A stretch of 64,000 bases of DNA from Oikopleura dioica (lineage: Eukaryota; Chordata; Appendicularia; Copelata; Oikopleuridae), in the NCBI GenBank assembly GCA_907165135.1, contig OU015568.1, forward strand, positions 11,292,501 to 11,356,500, given 5' to 3'. Made by a program: the position numbers and the translations under genes. Under the pieces are notes generated by a model. That model was given only the letters and a program-made list of their open reading frames with translations. It was not told where the DNA came from and did no database searches. Below are positions 22,569-33,037 of the stretch, piece after piece (position 1 is the stretch's first letter; each line of letters starts with the position of its first letter).

Positions 22569-24438
22569 CTAGTCGTAATGAGGCTTGACACCGCATTTTA
22601 TGAGGATGAATTCGAACACTGCCTTTAGGTGCTTGCAAAGAAGGTTTTCTTTCTCGGCGAAAAAGGTTCCAAAGATGAGGTAGGTTTGGACGGCGGCGGC
22701 AGCGCTGGCAACCCAGAAGACCCACACGTAAGCATATTGTCCTAAAAGTAAGAAATTCATCTTTGTCGAAGTTGAATGAATCGATGATCACTCAAACAGA
22801 AATCAGCCCTCTATTTTTCTTCGAGGAAACAAAGCCCTTTGCCGGAAGCACTTGATCCCGGCGCTTACTCCACCATGACTGCGTCGCGTCATACGCCATT
22901 TGCCCCAAACAAAAACCCCCGTTTGCTTATCTAAATGCCTAATCATCCTCCCGTTTATTTATTATGTTTTTTTTTTAGATGAAAAAGTTTCAAAAAAGGC
23001 GCAGCGAAATGGAATGTTTTTGGAGCTGCGCCAAAGAACATTTTCGCGCGCATTTTGACTTTCTGGCGGTGGTGCTGGAACTGGATTGGACCATGCGAGA
23101 CTTGCGGTTTGGCGCATATTCTTAACGAGCAAGGGCAAAAATCCATGATCGTTTTCGGGGCCTATTTTAAGTGGGGAAGGCGCGCTGACGCTTGAATAGC
23201 CACCTGATGATGAATGAGGCCGCAGCGCATGGTGTTCGCGCTCGTTTAGGTTCATTAAAGTAATCATCTTATACATACTAATGTTGCTTACCGGTAAGAA
23301 TGGCAGTGGCGAGGACTTTGGCTGGGTGCATTTGTCCAGCTCCGCAGTGATGTCCAGCCATGATTCCGGTGAAGACGCACATGCCGATCATGAAGGCTCC
23401 GTTGGGGTTATCCCATTTCTTGTTTCCAACGACCAAGTTAGTGGCGAGCTGGAGGATGAAGGAAGTCTGCATCTCAGCAATAAAAAGTCCAACGACCTGG
23501 GCTTTTGTCAAGTCAGCGAGAACGACGGCTCCAAGGACTTCGCCCTGGCCAGCGGAATACTAAAATGGAGATAATTAATGTTAACATTCCAGATTTTATT
23601 TTATGAGAGCGGGAGAGTTCAACTTCACATACCTTAACAAGAGCGGCTCCAGTCATAGCTCCAAGGAGCTGGCAGAGGACGTAGGATGGAACCAATCGCC
23701 AGTCGAAATTGCCAGTGATCGCGAAACCGAAGGTGACAGTAGGCGAGACATGGGCGACGGAAACGTAGTGGAACATTTGAAGGAGGGCAAAGATTGAGAA
23801 TCCAGCGACAAGACCAGGCACAAGTGGGAGAACATCGTCGGAGCTGGCATAGCCAAAGACGGAGGTGACGTTGAAGACGAGAATCATCGCGGTCACAAAC
23901 TCGCAAGCGTGGGCTCGGCCATACTGCCAGTAGTAATCATAAGCTAAGCTTGACATTAAAAACAGGAAGAGCGGATGATTTTACCTTTGCCTCGTGACTC
24001 TACTACAGCAACGACGACTTCTTCTTTTTCATCTTCAACAACAACTTTGGCATCGTTCTGAATAATTTGCTTAGACAACAGAATACACAGACATGTTCTT
24101 TTGTCAAGAACGCCAAGAACTTGATCGATTATGTTGTAATTCTAGGGCAGGGATAGCCACTGGCAATATCAGAGTCGACATTCCACGGAATATCAAGTCT
24201 CTGAGACATCAAACTTTCATGATTTTTGCAGTTTTATCCTTATTCAGCTTCAAATGCTAGAAAAAATGATTTCTTTCCCTGGTTGAAATCTGTAATTTTA
24301 TATCATTGACATTAATAATGAATCGATTAGATTAAAATAGCACCAGATATTCTTTTAAGTTAACAAAAATAAATATTCATAGCCCCTAAATACCTCAGTC
24401 TGCTCGATAAGCTCAGTTTGTTCCTCTTTCTCAGTCAT
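22569..24438 (-). CDS. aquaporin-family channel with altered NPA boxes
   Basis: Five exons close in phase: 24,394-24,438; 23,985-24,057; 23,633-23,943; 23,292-23,559; 22,569-22,741. They encode 289 aa. An acidic N-tail precedes six hydrophobic spans and two re-entrant half-helices, as in major intrinsic proteins. The usual HLNPAVT is AHVSPTVTFG (SPT at residues 106-108). The usual MNPARS is QMHPAKVL (HPA at 221-223, Lys 224 where the selectivity-filter Arg normally sits). Membrane water or solute channel by fold; the substrate cannot be assumed with both boxes changed. Intron 4 is 550 nt, far longer than the 41-73 nt typical of the others, and GC-rich. The reading frame is otherwise intact and conserved-looking, so it is unlikely to be a pseudogene. 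Confidence 0.9.
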
Positions 24439-25095
24439 ATCGGTGCTTCTCAATCACTAGAAGGGAAGGAAAAAATCAATAAAGTGCAATCTGCTCGTCA
24501 ATGCTGGCGCAATGATCGGTATGTGGCGAATGCGGTGGTGCTGCTGCTGGCGGATTTTCAAAAATGGCACCAGGCTGTAGTAAAATAGCCAGTAGGCAAG
24601 TGGCGGCGGAGCAAAAAAAATTAACGGAAAGAATCGGCGCTGCCGTGGAGCAACGCGAAACGCAAAAGGTGGAAAATTCATTGGGTTCGGCTTGCTGGCG
24701 CCCCGTGTGCGCCGCTTTTTCCCGCCATTTTGCGCGGATTATTCAAAATCAACCAGCAAAGTGGGTACTTGGTATACCTAGATACCTTTGTTGGCCATTG
24801 TGGCCAACTAGTCGGCTAGATACACACAGTGCTTATGTGTCAAGGGCGTTATTGTAACTGCTTTTGTGAGTGAATTCAAAAAGGATTCGTTACACAAAGT
24901 GTACCCGTTAAATAAAGCCTAACTCATAAATGCTTTACTCACCTGAAAAGTGATCTCTACAATTTGAAAGCAGCTAAAACAAACTTTTGCTATTTGATTT
25001 CTTGTACCCTAAGCGCCTATTTTTTGAACTAACAATGCTGTATCCCTGAATAAAAACAGTATTTGATTTCGAGAGTATATTTTCGCAGCAAAAGT
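24439..25095. other. intergenic, aquaporin upstream region
   Basis: No supported gene. A GC-richer patch at 24,560-24,740 contains a 97-codon plus frame with low-information composition, judged chance. The promoter of the minus-strand aquaporin should lie here but no distinctive element was identified. Confidence 0.4.
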
Positions 25096-26521
25096 TTAGC
25101 AGTAAGGCGCGGAATTTCGAGTGTCGCCGTAGTAGGTCGTTCGCGATCCTGGCTTTGACGCTTTGATTGGGATTTCTTTCTGTCTTGAGACACTCCAAAA
25201 CACGGAAAGTAAACTCACTCAGTCTCTCGAGACGAGTGTTAAGTGGTCATTTACGGAAATCTACTTGTACTCCCGCACTCACAGTTTTCGGAGCCAAGAA
25301 TTAAAAAGTCAAAATCCCTTAACATTCCACCCGAGTCGGTTGCAGCCATTCAAGCAGTTCGTGCAGCGGCCCTTGAAAATGTTTAGCCATCAGATTAGCT
25401 TTATTTGTTTATATTTAGGACTTACGGCTTCATAGTTGGATTTGGAGCAGACAGGAATGTTGCATCCGTTGTGTGTGATAGAGTCAACGTACATTTTTGG
25501 CGCCTCGCCGTGATCGCAAATGAAATTGCTTAATTACAGTAAAGTTATTGATTCAAGATGCGATGTTTTTTCATGTCTACAAAACAGAGCTTTTTATGTT
25601 AAGGAAATGTAAGAACAAGCGGAAATCCGATCTCAGCTTTGCAAACTTACTTGCAGCCAGGTTGTCGAACGCCGCCATTGGGGTAGAAATCTGCGTGGCC
25701 AAAAGCAGCATTCATACCCAAGAAACCGGCATCTTCGTCGCCGCCATTGGTATGAATGATCTTTTCAAAATTTATTAACCATGGATTACTAAGTTGTATA
25801 CCTGCACAAAAGTAGCATCGGTGTAATCAATTCGAACTTCTTTCGTTGTCTTCTCAAAAGTTGGACCAGCAGGATCCATGCCAACAACTTGTCCCATGGT
25901 TTTTCTGAATTCCGACTTGAGATATTTAGCTGCATAGGAGCACACGTGACCTCCAAGAGAATGTCCAACGCAGTAGAAATCGCTTGACCTGATGCTCAGC
26001 TGGCTCAGCATCTAAATAACACTAAAATATATTCCTTTTAACGTTTTTTTTTTACCTTTGCGATCATTCTACCGACAGTTTGAGTATCAGCCGCAGATTG
26101 AAAATAGTCCAGATTCTGCGAGCCCTTGGACCAGTCAACGCTGATGAAGTTGACGTTCTGGTGGTTGAGATAATTGTCTCGAGCCTTGGTCATGAAGCTT
26201 CTGTCGTCGTACTCGTCGGTCCAGCCGTGAGTCATGACAACAACTTTTTTGTTTGTCTCAAAGAGGTTCTCATTGACGTTGTTCCAGGTGATTGCTCTCT
26301 CGACGCGGTTTTTGGAGTTAGTGATGAACATACCCGTCAAAACATCGCTCGGCGATTTGGGAAGTCGTCGTGGACGATACCCAGAAACCGAGAAAGGGGG
26401 ATCATCGGTGAAGCACCCAACATCATCTTCGAACAATAAATATCTTTATCAACATAAAACTCTTACTGTAGCAAACACTGGCAGCCTCGGAGCAAGCAAA
26501 GATGAGACAAGCTAACTTCAT
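25096..26521 (-). CDS. secreted pancreatic-lipase-fold enzyme A
   Basis: Six introns split seven exons that close in phase (26,467-26,521; 26,056-26,426; 25,802-26,011; 25,651-25,760; 25,426-25,528; 25,324-25,371; 25,096-25,179) and encode 326 aa. A signal peptide ([18 protein letters not shown]) leads into [20 protein letters not shown], typical of the pancreatic lipase/phospholipase A1 family. Catalytic triad candidates are Ser160 in GHSLGG, Asp188 in GMDPAGP and His255 in ICDHGEAP. The protein ends in a Cys-terminated tail and lacks the C-terminal PLAT domain of true pancreatic lipases (~450 aa). It therefore resembles the shorter triglyceride lipase/PLA1-type members. Extracellular hydrolysis of acylglycerols or phospholipids is expected. 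Paralogous to and directly downstream of enzyme B. Confidence 0.92.
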
Positions 26522-26913
26522 AATTATGCTGAAAATATTATTTTCAGAATGAAGGCGTGGATTTCAAAAGAAGTGACATAAGTTTAAGCATTTGTAGAAT
26601 TCTCACGAACTGCGCAATAAAATCTACGAATATTTGTCCTACGACAATTTTCTATTGAGAAGATACTGTGTTCAAGGATCACCTGCTTGTGCGGGCGGGA
26701 GATCATCTCTTTCTAAAGGTGGTGAAACATTTGAGTATTCGATCAAGTGACTTCACCTGCAACTTTCAACCGGGCGGGCATTTTTTTTCCTTCAAAGTCT
26801 CACGCCGGTTTTATAATACAACATAAACACTGAAATTCTCGGAAAACATCATGGTGAACAAAAGCGAATAAATTTATTTTGATGAATGAATGGAAGCAAC
26901 AGAGATTCAGAAA
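26522..26913. other. spacer between tandem lipases
   Basis: This stretch holds the promoter side of lipase A and the 3' flank of lipase B, with AATAAA for B on the minus strand near 26,873. No other feature is seen. Confidence 0.5.
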
Positions 26914-28043
26914 TTAACAGTAAGGTGCTTCCCTTCCAGTTGTTCCGAAATAATCGTGTTTGATAGTTGGCTTGTGAGCATTCCATCCCATCGAGTTTTT
27001 ATTCAGGCGACAGCTGAGATCTGTGATTGAAGCGTTTTCGTCGCACGTGTTGAATTCGCAGCCATGTCCTCTGATCGAATCCACGAACATCCACGGCGCC
27101 TCTCCGTGCGAACAGATGAAATTGATATCCCAGCAGCCAGGTTGATGAACGCCGCCATTGGGGTAAAAATCAGCGTGTCCGACAGAATAGCTCATGCCCA
27201 GGAAACCCTGATCCTCGTCGCCGCCATTTGTGTGGATAACATCGACAAATTCGGCATCCGACGAGTCGAGACGAACAGCCTTTGTGGTTTTTTGAAACGC
27301 TGGCCCAGCTGGATCCATTCCAGTGATACGGCCCATGGTAAGTTCGAACTCGCTTTTAAGGAATTTTCCGGCATTCGAGCACACGTGTGCGCCCAAGGAG
27401 TGACCAATGCAGTGGAAGGAAGATGCTGGCATATCGAGTTGTGAGAGCATCTAAATCAGCCTTAGTTACTTTTTTAAACGGAAGTGCGTCTCTAGTTTTC
27501 CGGAGAAAAAACGAGCGGCGGTAAAGAATACGCGCGAAACCGCCAAATCCGTATTAGCATAACCCCTTACCTTGGCGATCATGCGTCCAACGGTCTGCGT
27601 ATCCGCGGCGCTTTGAAAGTAGTCGATGTTTTGACCGGCTTTGGCCCACTCGACTCCAACGAAATTCACGTCTTCATAGGCCAAGAATAACTTTTGAGCC
27701 TCAGTGAGCCAGTGTTCCGAATGCCACTCGTCATTCCATCCGTGCGTCATGACAACAACTGGTTTGGTAAGGTCGAAGTAGCGTTGCTCAACGTTTTTCC
27801 ACGGAAGCCAGGTGGGCTTTTGATGGAACCTATTCGTCAGCCACATTCCATTGAGAACATCTTCAGGTTGCTTGGGCAGCCGTCGTGGCCGATAGCCAAA
27901 CATGGAGAAGGGAGGATCATCGGTGAAGCAACCAACATCGTCTGAATGAAAAATGGATCAAGAATAGTTCCCGAATCTCATCATATACCATAGCAAATGT
28001 CGGCAGCAAAGGCAGCAGAAGCAAATATTCCAAAAATTTTCAT
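26914..28043 (-). CDS. secreted pancreatic-lipase-fold enzyme B
   Basis: Three exons (27,989-28,043; 27,571-27,941; 26,914-27,450) encode 320 aa. A signal peptide (MKIFGIFASAAFAADICY) precedes [20 protein letters not shown]. The triad candidates are Ser160 in GHSLGAH, Asp188 in GMDPAGP and His257 in FICSHGEAP. The C-terminus is YFGTTGREAPYC, and no PLAT domain is present. The first two exons have the same lengths (55 and 371 nt) as in lipase A, and the first two introns sit at identical codon positions, proving tandem duplication. The 537-nt last exon is uninterrupted where lipase A has four further introns. Confidence 0.93.
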
Positions 28044-29267
28044 ATTTCAAAGTTGTTTCTTTTCTATTTGACGAAACTCAGCAGTTTATGCTTTCTTTAA
28101 TCCGTCAAACAGATGCGTTTTCTCATGATTCTGCTGACAAAAAGCGCGCTACAATTGACGAGTTACAGAGACTCAAGGTAAATACTGTCTCACAATTTGC
28201 GTTGCGTCTTTTTACATCATTTGATAATGATGAAATTTGACTGGAAACTCGACAAGCTCTGACGTCAAAGTCGGATTCATTTTCTTTTCCGGGATAAATT
28301 TGCGATTATGTATTTCTGAAGTAAGCAGTAGTTCTGAACCCGTCGCTCTGCTGCATCGGGCCGCTTCCGGCTTTCTCAATCTCCGGCGGGCGATAATCCC
28401 CGCTACAGCAGATAACTGTTACCAAACTACACGCTAGACATGAAAGCTACTGGGAATAATTGGCAATGAGATAGAACCTGTTGCCAAAATGTCAAGCCTG
28501 TCAGATAGATATTTTTCGCCGCGCTCAGTGCGCATTTCCGCGTTGCGATGGCGTGACCGCGTGATTACCGACCAGGGGTTAATATTTCAGCCATGCCATT
28601 TTCATTTTCTCTCGCCTCGTCAACGGATAAGGTTTCCCGCCGCTGGATTTATTGGCGCGACCTTTGGAGAATGAGCGACTGGAAAATTGAAAATTTTGGA
28701 CGATTAGGTTAGTTTGGAGCAGTTATAAATAGGTGATCATAATGACTGATTAAAATAAAATAAAATAGTGATTTGCCACTAAAAATCTCTTACAAGATTC
28801 GTTTTAATTTTAAAACTCTAATTTTAACAACTGTCAATTGTTAAGTTATCGGATTAAATAAGGATATCAGAACTTGAATCCCTCGTTTGGACATTATTAG
28901 ATTTTCAGAAGAAGAAAAAGGTGCTTCTTGTTTATTGAAGCATTTCTAGCTTTGTGAGCTAGTCGAGGGTGGCACTTGTGGCACCGCGATTTCCTTTTAC
29001 CACACCCGAGTACAGGGTGTAGTGCCACCACCGCCGCCACCACAGCCGCGTCCCGGACAGAAAAAAGGGAGAGTGACTCACCGCGGTGAAAAAAATAACG
29101 TAAAGGACTTTGACTGACTTTGCGCCACCACCTCCATCTAGCGCGGATTCGGTGCGCGCGCCAGGCCATCCTCTCGCTCACAATATAAATAATTTTTATC
29201 AGATTAGATAAAAATGTAAGACGCTGCAATTCTTAGAGAATAAAGGAAGAAAATGATATGAGAGATT
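28044..29267. other. intergenic between lipase B and the class C GPCR (divergent)
   Basis: Divergent promoter region of about 1.2 kb. It contains a CCACC/GCC-type trinucleotide-rich patch at about 29,018-29,055 and GC-rich sequence around 28,500-28,670. No supported exon or RNA gene. Confidence 0.45.
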
Positions 29268-32200
29268 ATGAAGACTGAAAAATGGCTGAAGATCTTGGAC
29301 AGGGAAGGGGTTGAACAGACATTCCAGAGCGAATTCCAGCCTATGACTAGCAATGATGTTTTATGTAAAGGTAATGCTTTGCTGTCGAAGTTTTTAAAAA
29401 TTTATACATTGAATTTTAAAAATGTTGATAGGGGAAAATAAACTGTTTTATATTTATGATTTCGAACTAATCATTAATTTCAAAAATAACTATTCAAAGC
29501 GAAAGTCAAAAATAAAATGATTGAACTCAAATTTCAACCTCATAAAGTCAGCAGTTTCTGTCCTGTCGTGTGTATGGATTCTGCTGATAATCTCGCTGAG
29601 CGGGATCCTCTTCGTCTTCGCCTTGGCCTGGAAATACAAATCCTTTAGGTATGAAAAAACTTTCCCAAGCGGCTTGTTTCAAGCACGTTGCGGCCGACGC
29701 TCTAAATCCACGCTGAATTTTATTCCCACTTTCTTTGCTGAAATCGTTATGTGCGGATGTTCTCGAGATAGAAACCGCATCGCTGTATTTCTATTTGAGA
29801 TAATTTTATTCTTTATTTTTGCGCTTGTAGAGCTAAATGCAGACGTTTCTTGCGCTGGCTGACAGCGCGCTGGCATAAGCCACTTGACAAATTTCAAACG
29901 GTCGGTTTGTTTAAGAATTTTTCTTTCAGAAAAGTACTTAACAGCTTAGTTTTGAAGTAACCATAAGGATCATTTGCATTCTTCTTGTATATACTTTTTA
30001 TAAAATAAGTCAGTTGAATAAAAATTCAAAAGCATTGCTACTGTGTCACTAACAAGTGTGAATCGCTAAATATCAAGTTCACAAATAAAAGAAACTGACA
30101 AGAAAAGTTGTAAATTGAATTTGAGCTCAATCGGCTTACTCGGTTGGTTTTAGGGTACCATCGTCCGACGGAAAAGACTCGTGGTTGACTTTTGCCTTGC
30201 TCTGCGGATCCCTGCTCGCGCACTCGTCCGTCTTTCCATTCGCAGCACGAGTTTACGCTCTCGTTCAAATACGTAAGTACAGTAAAAGTGAGACCCCTCG
30301 ATGGAGCGAGAAGAGTCCAAAAATGTGCCGCACTTGAGATATCAAAGGCTCGTGAAAATAAATTCTCCTGCTGAAAAATCCGTGATAATAATAAGTTTTG
30401 CGCGGGCGCTAGAATTCCTCAGCTGTAATAGGAATGCCGGAATAATAAGAACTTTTCAATTGCGGTTTTTAATTTTAAGTGCTGCTCTGGTGATATTTTG
30501 AACATAAAGTAGAAGGGACGTCAATTATCGAGTATGAGTATACGCGCTAATCTATAATCATCGCATCAAAATTGCTCCGAGTAATCCGTCCCTGGTCTCG
30601 AATTTCTTAAAAATCCAAGAGTCACTCTTTTCTCTCTCTCTCCTTCGATCACGTGGGCACGGCGCCAACCCTCAGCTGCGGGTTAGAGGCCACTCTCTCA
30701 AAGACGGCTTTATCGCTGAAATTATCTGCGGCGAATATTTCGAGTGCATCACTTTGTATTTGCAATTTTAATGTTTACGATGCTCCAAGCCGCCCCTTTA
30801 TTTTAGAAATAATCGTGTTTCAACGACCTTTTTTACTTGATAGTTAAAGAAATGTTAAGCAACTTCTATCAAAACAGAGACGCAAATTCAAGTGGCAGTT
30901 TGGCTCCTTTCCGTTGGATGTTCCTTGGTGTTTGGATCGCAAGCGATTCTAGCGTGGAAACGATGGAAGATCCAGAACTCGTATTTAAATATTCGGCACC
31001 AATACCTCGCACTCATTTTATGCATGATTGTTCTTGTTGATGTTTCCCAGGTGAAAATTAGTTTAATGATCGTAATTTTCATATTCCATGAAGTGTAAAT
31101 AAGTTCGACATATAATAGATATAATATCAATCAATCAATCAATCAATCTAGTAGACTTATTCAGCTTACTCTGTGGAGCAGCACTGATCCATTTCGATGC
31201 TCGGCGACACCGGCGTCTGCTCAATCAACGCGTTCGGCACCTGACAGCTCGCTCGTCTTCTGCTCAGTCCATTACCTACCTCTCTGGCTGCTCAGTAATT
31301 TTCTTCATAAGGTGCGTTTCGTTTTATATTCATTTCTTCAGTATTTCAGGGAGTGCTTATCTTCACCGCAACCGTGTACTCCTGGCGACTCCAGCTTTTG
31401 TCCACCTCAATTTCGATTCTACGTTCCATTTCAGGCTGCTCCTTGCTTTCTTCTAGCGCAGCTGTGATTTCTATTGCTTTGCTCTCTCCACTTGTTTACA
31501 TCGCTAACCAGTCTCCTGCGCTTCAGGTGTAATGCTCAATTAAGGAAGATAATCAAACCCCTTATTTAGCACTTGTGCCTTTCACTTGCCATTTTGCTTG
31601 CCATCGGAAGCACTTCGATCTTCCATTTCATTCCAAAAATCCTCACAGCGCATGTGCACAGGGAACAGCAAGTACAAGTGCGGCAAGCCACAATGGGGGA
31701 CATGGCTGGCAGCCCATTGTTCCCGGAAGTGCACGGCGGCGGACTCAAAAAGGTCAAGAAAACCAGCGAATTGAGGCGACCTTCCGCGAGTAGTCTCAGT
31801 CAGCATCAGCAGCTTCAAAGTCAGCAGCCCCTCCAAATGAATCAAAATCATCACAGACGAGAATCTAGCTCAATTACAGGGCGAAATATTTCGTTTATGA
31901 ATCCTGATCGTCTTGAAAATCTTCTCAAAGTAAACTTGAACGTCATTTACTGTTCTATCATTTTCCTAGGTTCCGCAAGACTCTCCTCACAAAAAGTCCA
32001 TCCGCGTTGGGTCAACCCGAGACCTAATGATGAAGGCCCGACAGCACCATAAAAGCATGTTCCAATTAGGCTACACTGCCGCCGGTTACCCTTCCTCGGA
32101 CTCGCATAATTCGCGGATAGAGATGTCCAGACAGTCTCAATGCCAATCATCTGCTTCGTCTTCCCGACACCCTCCTCACCAACCTCAAAACAGTCACAGA

Positions 32201-32816
32201 CACCATATGAGTAGACAGAACCTGAAATACAAGAATGACAAGCAACCTGTTAATAGGAACGGACTCAACTGCACGCTTTCGTTTTTTTTTAAATCGACAT
32301 CTACTTGAGCCCTAAAAAGTGCCATTCAACAGCTGGCTAATCCGCTGAATACGCGCATTCGTAAGAGCTTCAGTTTGAACGACATGAAAGCATTTCTACG
32401 GGACACGAAGCGCTCAGACGCGATGATCCTGGATTCGCGCGACCCTGAGCCCGTGGCTTACACGAGCGAGAATCTCTTACGGCCGCTCATTACGCAGCCA
32501 GCAACAGTAGGTGATAATCGAAATTTGATGCACAGATGCTCTAATTGAAACAATTTAGAAACGCCGTCAATCTCGCCAAACTCGACGTCAAGACAGGGCT
32601 CTCAGACCCATGGAACAGCTCCTCTGACGGAGGAAGAGTCTACCAGGTAATGATTGTGACTATAAGACAGTAGATGGATGTTGAAAATCTAGCCTGGCGT
32701 CCAAAATGTGGCTTACACCCTCCATTCTCCGTTCAAATCCCATCAACTTCATTCGACTCGGTTCCGTGACAAGTCAAATGTCCGTCAAACAGACAGACGA
32801 CCCTGTAATTATTTAA
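29268..32816 (+). CDS. class C GPCR, GABA-B receptor / GPR156-like
   Basis: Eleven exons close in phase (29,268-29,370; 29,552-29,648; 30,154-30,272; 30,893-31,050; 31,165-31,311; 31,350-31,526; 31,570-31,929; 31,970-32,280; 32,320-32,510; 32,559-32,646; 32,693-32,816), giving 624 aa. TM1 is VSVLSCVWILLIISLSGILF. The TM3 region WLLSVGCSLVFGSQAILAWK and the TM4 segment ending in LWSSTDPFRC match the GABA-B-type 7TM core (...DPLRR). TM7 runs into FHFIPKILTAHV, like the FVPKL ending of this family. The N-terminus before TM1 is only ~34 residues, so the Venus-flytrap ligand domain is absent, as in the orphan GPR156. The cytoplasmic tail of about 350 aa is rich in Gln, His and Ser. AATAAA follows at ~32,879. 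Plasma-membrane G-protein signalling is expected; ligand dependence is doubtful. Confidence 0.87.
31125..31148 (+). repeat. (ATCA)n microsatellite
   Basis: Six copies of the ATCA tetranucleotide lie in intron 4 of the class C GPCR, close to the acceptor at 31,164. Confidence 0.85.
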
Positions 32817-33037
32817 CTAACATATTTTTGACTGAACTAGAATGTGATAATTTCTCGTCACTTTAATATTTTCATTCCAAATAAACACACTTTGTAACAG
32901 CATTTATACTTCAAAGTCAGGCGCCTTGTTTCTCACCTTCTTCATTTGCAGGCTAAAAGAATTCTTTATTTTAAAAAAGAGAATTTTGATGAACCTCGGA
33001 TTCAATGGGAGTCACTTTGTTCGTCATCTTTGAGTTC

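Noticed and set aside
23281-23797. Plus-strand frames of 64-97 codons opposite the aquaporin
   Set aside because: Antisense shadows of aquaporin exons 3 and 4.
23956-23956. ATG at 23,956 as aquaporin start (MSSLAYDYYW)
   Set aside because: That ATG lies in a 41-nt intron. The in-phase model uses two upstream exons starting at 24,438 and reads GKAYDYYW across the junction.
26080-26515. Long plus-strand frames over the lipase genes (for example 119 codons at 26,080)
   Set aside because: They are antisense shadows of the lipase exons; the minus strand carries the conserved catalytic motifs.
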